Assembly: GCA_041485125.1 (NCBI GenBank)
Contig: JBGPIT010000221.1
Span: 1 to 8,519 of the forward strand
Direction: 5' to 3'
DNA: 8,519 nt
From: JBGPIT01 sp041485125
Lineage (GTDB): Bacteria > Desulfobacterota > Binatia > UTPRO1
Under the pieces are notes generated by a model. That model did not search any database. It was not told the origin of the DNA and saw nothing but the letters and a program-made list of their open reading frames with translations. The translations under genes were made by a program, and so were the position numbers. Of the stretch, positions 1 through 5,239 are shown one piece after another. Every line of letters starts with the position of its first letter. Positions within the stretch are counted from its first letter, which is position 1.

Positions 1-175
1 ACCCGTTCTGCGACCTGGTGCGCAGGATCTTGACGTTCGTGCTGCCGGCAACGTTGATGCCGTACTGCCCTGGGTCCGGGCAGAGCGAGTCGATCTCGCC
101 ATCCGAGATCACGACGTCATCGTGCCCGGTCACATCGATCCGGCGAGGGCCGCCGGCGGCGTCGACGCAACCCTC
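1..175 (-). pseudogene. Fragment of a parallel beta-helix repeat protein, cut at both ends
   Basis: Read on the minus strand in the register whose codons pair with plus-strand codons starting at base 2, this stretch has no stop and gives two consecutive coils of the same shape: RIDVTGHDDVVISDGEI, then GINVAGSTNVKILRTRS about 23 residues later. Aligned, the coils share the pattern x-I-[DN]-V-x-G-x-x-[DN]-V-x-I, which is how right-handed parallel beta-helix (pectate-lyase-like) proteins repeat. This family is usually exported and acts on or binds polysaccharides. The coding sense continues off the left edge. To the right (beyond about base 160-175) the same register runs antisense to a different plus-strand protein and loses the repeat. 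No start codon or signal peptide is therefore present. I read it as a gene whose 5' half is missing. A chance antisense reading is possible but the internal repeat argues against it. Confidence 0.5.
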
Positions 176-688
176 GACACGGTGACGTGCAACACCTTCA
201 AGGGCACCTTGAAGTTCAAGCCCGGCCTCACGGTCGGCGGCATCCTCGGCCCGACCTCCGATGTCAAAGTCAAAGGCGTGCTCGACGGCTGCACCACGAG
301 TGCCCCCGTGAACATTCTGCCGAGCAAGGTGAAGGGAACGTTGACGATCCCGACGAGCGACTGCTTGGGTCTCCTCAACCCCGTCGTTCCCAGCGGTTTG
401 TTGACCGTCAAGTGGAAGAGCGCGCCGGCGCTTCTCGATTCGTCCAGCACGTTTACCCCGGGCCTCGTCGCTGGCACAATCGTTCCCGCGCCTTGGGCAG
501 CGGTGTACCTTGGGGTGGGGATTCCGGTGCTCTCCGTGACCGGCTCTTTCCAAGGTGGTGACGGAGGTGCCTCGTCCCTCATGCAGCTCGTCAGCAGTGA
601 AGACGCCACGACACTCTTCTCCCCGTGCAGCTTGCCCACAGGCGTCCAGTCAGGGACGATCGGGCTCGGCCAGGTCGTACTCCAGTAA
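122..688 (+). CDS. Small exported four-cysteine protein, 5' end missing or replaced
   Basis: I do not recognise a named family, but from about residue 14 (counting the GTG at 122 as 1) the product looks like a mature secreted protein. It has four cysteines (residues 23, 57, 81, 169), enough for two disulfides, many short beta-type segments rich in T, V, G and S, a 'TVTCNTFKGTLKF' opening and a 'VTGSFQGGDGG' segment. I recall similar hypothetical exported proteins in actinobacteria and deltaproteobacteria-like genomes. Such proteins need a signal peptide, yet none is encoded. The frame stays open to the left edge, and what precedes residue 14 is an Arg/Ala/Asp-rich string with no hydrophobic stretch, whose complementary strand reads as a beta-helix protein. 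The GTG at 122 (and another at 182) is only a formal start. The TAA at 686-688 is followed by a GC hairpin. Probably non-functional or mis-joined; the family and function are unknown. Confidence 0.6.
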   Translation: MPGHIDPARAAGGVDATLDTVTCNTFKGTLKFKPGLTVGGILGPTSDVKVKGVLDGCTTSAPVNILPSKVKGTLTIPTSDCLGLLNPVVPSGLLTVKWKSAPALLDSSSTFTPGLVAGTIVPAPWAAVYLGVGIPVLSVTGSFQGGDGGASSLMQLVSSEDATTLFSPCSLPTGVQSGTIGLGQVVLQ

Positions 689-697
689 GCAGGAGCC

Positions 698-713
698 GCC
701 GCGCAATCGCGGC
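698..713 (+). terminator. GC-rich hairpin after the four-cysteine protein gene
   Basis: A perfect 6-bp stem GCCGCG/CGCGGC closes a CAAT tetraloop, starting 9 nt after the TAA stop at 688. It sits where an intrinsic terminator would, but no T-run follows it, so termination is only a guess. It could also be an RNA-stabilising 3' hairpin. Confidence 0.25.
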
Positions 714-818
714 AGAGGCGCAGTACCAGCGATGGCGCAGCCGCTTTGGTGCACGTCGTTTCACGCCAATCCCACCCGGCCGCCGCCGACATGATCAACG
801 TCGGCGCGGCCGGTCTCA

Positions 819-990
819 CCAACTGACGACGAAGCACGTCATCTTGGCGCCCTTCGACTGCCGTCGGCACTCACGGCGTTCGCCGATTTGCTCGGAGACC
901 ACATCCGTCGCGAGGAGCGCGGGCTCTTTTCGCCCATTTTCCCGGGCCGCTCTCTCACGACGTCGTGGTGGAGTTGCAGACCGCGATTCG
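819..990 (+). pseudogene. Frameshifted remnant of a hemerythrin-like (HHE) domain gene
   Basis: In the frame with codons at 819, 822 and so on, the sequence reads TDDEARHLGALRLPSALTAF followed by ADLLGDHIRREERGLF. This is the typical helix of hemerythrin-like domains, where the pattern L-x-x-H-(I)-x-x-E-E-R-x-L-F carries iron-ligating His and Glu. At the TTTT run (927-930) the good reading moves by -1 into AHFPGPLSHDVVVELQTAIR, which matches the next expected helix region. One base missing from the T-run would explain it. No start codon with a ribosome site is visible, the frame has a stop at 792-794, and the first helices with their ligands are absent. I read it as a decayed gene. A sequencing or assembly indel in the T-run could explain the shift, but not the missing first half. 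Hemerythrin-like proteins bind O2 or sense iron, oxygen or NO; here no function is likely. Confidence 0.4.
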
Positions 991-1161
991 GACGCCAAAG
1001 ATCGATTACCGGACCGACGGAAAGATCTCGCCGACGCCAGGAACGCGATCGATCCAGCGGACTACCGTCGCCTCAATCCCCTGATTGGGCTGGACGTGTC
1101 AACGAAAATCTTCCGGGAGCGTAGCGGGCTCCTCGGGAAAAAGAAGGCGAACGTCCGATAG
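991..1161 (+). other. Possible further coding remnant, unrecognised
   Basis: The frame ending at the TAG of 1159-1161 stays open through this stretch. Its last 40 or so residues (including DPADYRRLNPLIGLDVSTKI and ending GLLGKKKANVR) have ordinary amino-acid composition and mostly G/C in third positions, as the neighbouring real genes do. I recognise no family, no plausible start belongs to it, and upstream the frame becomes Arg-rich and implausible. It could be the 3' tail of another broken gene or chance. With the hemerythrin-like remnant it makes the whole 689-1237 interval look like decayed coding sequence. The last 76 bases (1162-1237) hold only the ribosome site of the next gene; I saw no convincing promoter in them. 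Confidence 0.2.
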
Positions 1162-1237
1162 GCGGTGTGCGTCAACCGGAACGGGCGTTCGCACTGCCTT
1201 CTGCGGGCCAATGGCGACTCGCGAGGAAATGAAGTAG

Positions 1238-3118
1238 ATGAAGGACATGGGCTTCAAATGTGTTTCCCTTTTATTTGTTGCGTTCTGCTCTCTGATCGGC
1301 ACGGCGTCCACCGCCCACGCTGCCGATGAATGCACCCAGATGCAGCCTGGGTGGATATTCTGCAATGGATTCGAGGATGGGAACTTTTCCATATGGGACG
1401 ACTTCGACGGGAACCCGGCCCCCGACGACACATTGGTCAGCGATGCGGGACCCTTCAATAGTGCCGGCAACCACGCGGCCAGGCTGCTCGTTGCACCGGG
1501 GCAAGGAGGAGCGGACCTGGTGAAAGTATTGCCGGGGCAAAACGACAAACTCTATGCTCGCTGGTACCAGTACTGGGAGCCCGGATACGATTTCACGGTT
1601 CCCAACCACGGTGGCGGTCTGCACGCGGGAGATCGGAGCTGGCTTGGTCACTCGGATACCCGGCCAACCGGAGCGGATTGGTTTTCGACCTGGATCGAGC
1701 CGATCAACAATACCGGCAACGTCGGGCGGATGAATCTCTATTCGTACTACCGCGGCATGTACATGGATTGCGCCAATCCCAACGGCGCCTGCTGGGGGGA
1801 TCACTTCCCTTGCATGGTGGGATCGGCTTATTGCACCAATCCCGCGCACGCGCCCCCGCCGACACCGCCGCAAATGCAGGCAGGCCGATGGTACTGCATC
1901 GAGGTGATGCTCGACGGGGGAACTCCGACGCCGACCCAGTCCGGCGCGAATGGACAGCAGGATTTTTGGATTGATGGAGTGGAGCTGGGTCCGTGGACGG
2001 ATCTGTGGCACCGGACGACCAGTAATCTTCATATAGGGATCCTCTGGCTCAACACCTTCTTCCACGGCACGCATGCCAATGTGGGGGTCCGCTACGATAA
2101 TGTCGTAGTGTCGAGCGACAGGATCGGATGCGGCGCGGTGACCGAGCATATCGGCTCAACCGTCGGTGATCCGGGGCAGACCGTCCCCGTCGACGTCACA
2201 TTGGACGACGGCGGCGCGAGCGTCTCGTCCATTCAGCTCGATATCGGCTTCGATCCGCACGCGCCGATCGCCGCCACGGCTTCGCTGGCACCCGACTGCG
2301 TCGTCAACCCGGCCATTCACAAGGACGAGACCGTCTACGCGTTTCAGCCCTTCGGCTGCACGCCCGGCGTCGACTGCGCGGCGGCGCGTGCTTTGATCCT
2401 CTCCTTTTTCAACGCCGACCCGATACCCACCGGTTCGACTCTGATCACGTGCAACGTCGCGATCGACCCCGCGGCGCCGGGGGGCACCTATCCGCTCACG
2501 GGCTCGAACTGCGTTGCGTCGGATCCCGGCGGCGTCGGCCTGACGACGAGGTGCACCGACGGTGACGTCACGGTCACCGGCCCGCACTCGTCGCTGCTGA
2601 CAGGAGCGCGTCTCTTGCTGACCACGCCCCCGTCGGGACCCGCCAAGAACAAGCTCGTGTACCTCTCGAAAGACCAGTCCCTGTCACTCGCCCAGGCCGT
2701 CGACGAAGATCCGCGCTGCGCTCCCAACGGTTCCGGAACCGCGCCCGCCGGAGCGACTCTGCGCGTGGCCGGCGCCGGCGGCGACTTCACGATCGACCTC
2801 CCCTGCGCCAATTGGTCGCGCAACGGCGCGGGCACTCAGTACACCTATCGCGATCGCTCGCACGCGACGTGCGACGTCATCGTGCTGAAGAGCGGTCGGC
2901 TGGCGAAGGCCGTCTGCAAAGGTGCGCAGGTCGCGTATGGACTCGGCGCCAGTCAGGGCGACGTCGCGGTGGTCCTGACGACGGGCGCGAGCGGCGCGGG
3001 CCGCAAGTATTGCACGAGCTTCGGCCCGGCGACGTTGGCCACCGTCGTCAAGGACGGCTCGGACGGAAAGAAATACCTGGCGAAGAACGCGACCGCACCC
3101 GCGTCTTGTCCACCGTGA
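1238..3118 (+). CDS. Secreted modular protein: jelly-roll (polysaccharide-lyase-like) + cohesin-like + Cys-rich C-terminal domain
   Basis: This 626-residue protein has a clear signal peptide (hydrophobic core 9-22, likely cleavage after AHA at 26-28). Residues about 30-298 form an aromatic-rich domain (WYQYWEPGYDF near 109-119, NHGGGLHAGDR 123-132, RWYCIEVMLDGG 217-228, FWIDGVELGPW 243-253, closing with YDNVVVSSDRIGC 286-298). These are concanavalin-like/polysaccharide-lyase-type jelly-roll hallmarks, so carbohydrate binding or cleavage outside the cell is likely. Residues about 303-447 look like a cohesin: VGDPGQTVPVDVTLDDGGA, then SSIQLDIGFDP, ending DGDVTVTG. Residues about 453-626 are a separate domain with cysteines at 494, 523, 545, 560, 592 and 624 and the ending KNATAPASCPP, a style I associate with deltaproteobacterial-type genomes. 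The ATG at 1238 is chosen because GAGG lies at 1223-1226, 11 nt upstream; the ATG at 1247 has no well-spaced site. Catalytic residues and substrate cannot be assigned. Confidence 0.85.
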   Translation: MKDMGFKCVSLLFVAFCSLIGTASTAHAADECTQMQPGWIFCNGFEDGNFSIWDDFDGNPAPDDTLVSDAGPFNSAGNHAARLLVAPGQGGADLVKVLPGQNDKLYARWYQYWEPGYDFTVPNHGGGLHAGDRSWLGHSDTRPTGADWFSTWIEPINNTGNVGRMNLYSYYRGMYMDCANPNGACWGDHFPCMVGSAYCTNPAHAPPPTPPQMQAGRWYCIEVMLDGGTPTPTQSGANGQQDFWIDGVELGPWTDLWHRTTSNLHIGILWLNTFFHGTHANVGVRYDNVVVSSDRIGCGAVTEHIGSTVGDPGQTVPVDVTLDDGGASVSSIQLDIGFDPHAPIAATASLAPDCVVNPAIHKDETVYAFQPFGCTPGVDCAAARALILSFFNADPIPTGSTLITCNVAIDPAAPGGTYPLTGSNCVASDPGGVGLTTRCTDGDVTVTGPHSSLLTGARLLLTTPPSGPAKNKLVYLSKDQSLSLAQAVDEDPRCAPNGSGTAPAGATLRVAGAGGDFTIDLPCANWSRNGAGTQYTYRDRSHATCDVIVLKSGRLAKAVCKGAQVAYGLGASQGDVAVVLTTGASGAGRKYCTSFGPATLATVVKDGSDGKKYLAKNATAPASCPP

Positions 3119-3170
3119 GGCCGCTCGAATCGATCGCATGATTCACTGGCACTAACTCCGCGAGGTGCAC

Positions 3171-3929
3171 ATGATCACGCTCCACGACAACGCTTTCAGC
3201 CCGTTCGCCCGCAAGGTGCGGATGGTGCTCGAGCACAAGCGTCTACCGTTCGAGGCGGTGGACGGGCTCACGTCCGAGGGACGACAGCGGCTCGCCGCGG
3301 TGAACCCGCGGGTAGAAGTTCCAGTGCTGCAGGACGGAGCGCTCGTCGTCGTCAACTCCTCGCACATCGTGGCGTACCTGGAGCACCGCTACCCGGAGCG
3401 ACCCGTGTACCCGGCCGATCCGACGGCGCGCGCCGAGGCGCTGTCCTGGGAACGGCGCGCCGACACGCTCCTCGACGCCATCACGCACGACGTCTCGAAC
3501 GGCGGCTTCGGCTTTCCCACGGGATCGATGCCGGCCGGTCTTCTCGAAGCCGCGCGCGAGGATCTGGCAGAGGTGTACCGCGACCTGGAGCACGCGCTCG
3601 CGAGTGGCGACTTCGTTTGTGGCGCGCTCTCGATCGCCGACCTGGCCCTCTTCCCGCACCTCACCGCGGTCCGCTTCCTCGACATCTCGTTCGACGGCAC
3701 CGTGCACCCGCGTCTCCTGGCCTGGTATAGACGCATGCGCCAAGTCGGCGTGTGCCAGGCGGACATCGCCCGCACGAAGACGTTTCTCGGCGCCGTTGGA
3801 CCGAGCGTCGAGCGTCCCGCGCGCATCGTCTGGCGCGGCGACCGGATCGAGTGGCTGCTGGCGCGCGGGTTCCACGAATGGTTCGACGCCGAGATCCGCG
3901 CAGGCCGGGTGGCTTGGCCGGGACGATGA
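3171..3929 (+). CDS. Glutathione S-transferase-like protein
   Basis: The 252-residue product starts MITLHDNAFSPFARKVRMVL, the thioredoxin-like fold of soluble GSTs, with Ser10 in the usual catalytic Ser/Cys position. The cis-proline of the glutathione site is Pro51 (EVPVL), and N62-S63-S64 corresponds to the gamma-glutamyl contact. The helical C-terminal domain carries the N-capping box SIADLAL (S154, D157). GSTs conjugate or reduce substrates with glutathione in the cytoplasm; the substrate cannot be read here. Residues about 196-252 (from IARTKTFLGAVG, with WRGDRIEWLL) extend beyond a standard short GST and may form an extra helical cap. The start is the ATG at 3171, with GAGGTG at 3162-3167 as ribosome site. 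The in-frame GTG at 3165 lies inside that site and is less likely. The gene begins 52 nt after the modular secreted gene, and its 3' end faces the acyltransferase gene across 10 bp. Confidence 0.85.
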   Translation: MITLHDNAFSPFARKVRMVLEHKRLPFEAVDGLTSEGRQRLAAVNPRVEVPVLQDGALVVVNSSHIVAYLEHRYPERPVYPADPTARAEALSWERRADTLLDAITHDVSNGGFGFPTGSMPAGLLEAAREDLAEVYRDLEHALASGDFVCGALSIADLALFPHLTAVRFLDISFDGTVHPRLLAWYRRMRQVGVCQADIARTKTFLGAVGPSVERPARIVWRGDRIEWLLARGFHEWFDAEIRAGRVAWPGR

Positions 3930-3939
3930 GAGTCGCCGC

Positions 3940-4890
3940 CTAGGACGTCGACCTGATTCGCGCGTGATCCCGACCGGTGCGGATCGCTGGCGCCGGGTGC
4001 CCGCTGGACATCATCACCGATGCCGCCGCGATCGGATCCGTGCCGGCACCGTCTTCATCGGATGTTGCGCCGACCCACTCCGCCATCCGCGCGACGAGGC
4101 CGCGTCCGGGATCACACTGGCGTTTGGCGAGCAGGAACGCGATCTGCGTCTCGACGGCGGCGCGCACCTGATCGCGTACGGCCGCGCAGAGGACGTCGTC
4201 GCGCTGCCGCCCGGCGAAGCCGCGCGTCTCGATCGGCGGGCCGAAGGAGAAATAGAAGCGCTCGGGGCGCGGCAGCGGCGTCGGGCCGATGCCGCGCACG
4301 AGCGGCGGCAGCTCGTCGATCCGCGGGACCAGACGTGCGAGCAACGCGCCGACTAGGGGGGTCGCGAGCACGTCGCCCGCGTCGACGAGGATGTCGAAGC
4401 ACTCCTCGGCGCCGACCGCGCCGAACGGGACGATCGGGTACCCGTGCTCGACCGCGAGCCGGACGAAGCCCATCCGCTCGCCCCAGAGGAGCCGGTACTT
4501 CTCGCCCTTGCGCTTGAAGACCTCGCGCGCGCCGCCCGGGAAGACGAGAATGGTTGCGCCCGCCCGCATCAGCGCGTGGCAGCTCTCGCGCGTGCCCTCG
4601 ACGACGCCGTAGTGCGCGAGCAGCGTCCGCCAGCCGGGGATCCAGAAATGCAGGTGATCGCCGAGCGATCGCACGGCGATACGCCGGCGCTCGAGAAGCC
4701 CGAACACCATGACGGGTGCGTCGACGAGGCCCATGACGGTGTGGTTGCCGACGAGAAGGGCGGGGCGGTCGCGGCGCAGGTGCTCGAGGCCGTAGAACCT
4801 CGGCGCCGTGAGCCAGCTCCACGGCGCCAGAACGAGCCGCGCCGCGGCGAGCTCCAGCGGGGAAGGCGATGTCCAGCTGATTTCCGTCAT
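3940..4890 (-). CDS. Membrane acyltransferase, LPLAT/MGAT-like (PlsC superfamily)
   Basis: The 316-residue product matches the lysophospholipid/diacylglycerol acyltransferase fold. FYGLEHL (32-38) leads into LLVGNHTVMGLVD (45-57), the catalytic His block. ILVFPGGAREVFKRKGEKY (114-132) is the FPGGARE substrate block seen in the MGAT-like branch, and GFVRLAVEHGYPIVPFGAVG (141-160) follows. Such enzymes move acyl groups from acyl-CoA or acyl-ACP to glycerolipids or other alcohols at the membrane. The His-Asp spacing here is H-x6-D (H50, D57) instead of the H-x4-D of PlsC. The ATG at 4890 gives MTEISWTSPS and a sensible N-terminus. A GTG at 4992 would add 34 Arg-rich residues and is less likely, though no strong ribosome site precedes 4890. 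The last 40 or so residues (Gly/Asp/Ser-rich) look disordered. It is transcribed divergently from the FAD oxidoreductase and convergently with the GST gene. Confidence 0.85.
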   Translation of the reverse strand: MTEISWTSPSPLELAAARLVLAPWSWLTAPRFYGLEHLRRDRPALLVGNHTVMGLVDAPVMVFGLLERRRIAVRSLGDHLHFWIPGWRTLLAHYGVVEGTRESCHALMRAGATILVFPGGAREVFKRKGEKYRLLWGERMGFVRLAVEHGYPIVPFGAVGAEECFDILVDAGDVLATPLVGALLARLVPRIDELPPLVRGIGPTPLPRPERFYFSFGPPIETRGFAGRQRDDVLCAAVRDQVRAAVETQIAFLLAKRQCDPGRGLVARMAEWVGATSDEDGAGTDPIAAASVMMSSGHPAPAIRTGRDHARIRSTS

Positions 4891-5072
4891 GGTTGTCGAT
4901 CGCGGCTGGCGCACCCAGGCGATTCGCCGCGTTCTCACCGTCGAGCGAAAGCAGAATCGGTGCCGCGCGTCCCGCGCCGACCCGGGTCGCACGACCAGCG
5001 TCGTCCGAGCCGTGAATTCGGGCGCGCAGTGAAGACGCGCGGCGGCGGGACACCAGCCGATCGGCGGCCTGC

Positions 5073-5112
5073 GATTCCCGTTGATGCGAAAAGATTGACT
5101 GCCGGATTCCCG
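5073..5112 (+). repeat. Direct repeat GATTCCCG x2, 32 bp apart
   Basis: GATTCCCG occurs at 5073-5080 and 5105-5112, each followed by a GTTG/GGTG-type sequence. The 32-bp period is about three DNA turns, so both copies lie on the same helix face. They lie roughly 75-115 bp upstream of the -24 element, a usual distance for activators of sigma-54 promoters. Eight bases twice can occur by chance, so this is only a candidate operator. Confidence 0.2.
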
Positions 5113-5184
5113 GTGTGACGAAGGGCGTCCGACGGCGAATCACGGCGGAGCGGCTCTTTCCGTCCATGGATGCGGCACCGCGCT

Positions 5185-5201
5185 TTGGCACGCCGCCTGC
5201 T
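5185..5201 (+). promoter_or_regulatory. Sigma-54 (RpoN) -24/-12 promoter of the FAD oxidoreductase gene
   Basis: The sequence TTGGCACGCCGCCTGCT matches the consensus YTGGCACG-N4-TTGCW at every fixed base except one (C at 5197 for the first T of TTGC). The diagnostic GG (5187-5188) and GC (5199-5200) have the required spacing. Transcription would start near 5212, giving a 28-nt leader with the ribosome site GAGG (5229-5232) before the ATG at 5240. Sigma-54 promoters need an AAA+ enhancer-binding activator, so expression would be tightly switched. High GC content raises the chance of random matches, but the placement supports function. Confidence 0.5.
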
Positions 5202-5239
5202 TCATTGTCGATGAATAGGTTCGTTCGCGAGGCATGCCG

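Larger units (their letters stand above)
4891..5239. promoter_or_regulatory. Divergent intergenic region between the acyltransferase and oxidoreductase genes
   Basis: These 349 bases carry no convincing gene on either strand; short open frames here are Arg-rich and unlike the neighbours. The region should hold the promoters of both divergent genes. On the right it contains a near-consensus sigma-54 element (listed separately) and, 73-113 bases upstream of that, a direct repeat GATTCCCG (5073-5080 and 5105-5112). I found no good sigma-70 pair: a TTGACT at 5095-5100 has only ACGAAG at the right distance. No clear promoter was recognised for the acyltransferase. Confidence 0.5.

Noticed and set aside
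689..828. Continuation of the 122-688 frame after its TAA, ending ADMINVGAAGLTN before a TGA
   Set aside because: It has no start or ribosome site and no recognisable family. Stop-codon readthrough would be needed, and nothing supports it.
1271..2149. A 292-codon minus-strand frame opposite the modular secreted protein
   Set aside because: It is a shadow of a gene with signal peptide, ribosome site and recognisable domains; no domain is seen in the antisense product.
3127..3144. GAATC/GATTC inverted repeat after the modular protein gene as a terminator
   Set aside because: Only five base pairs with an eight-base loop and no T-run; too weak to call.
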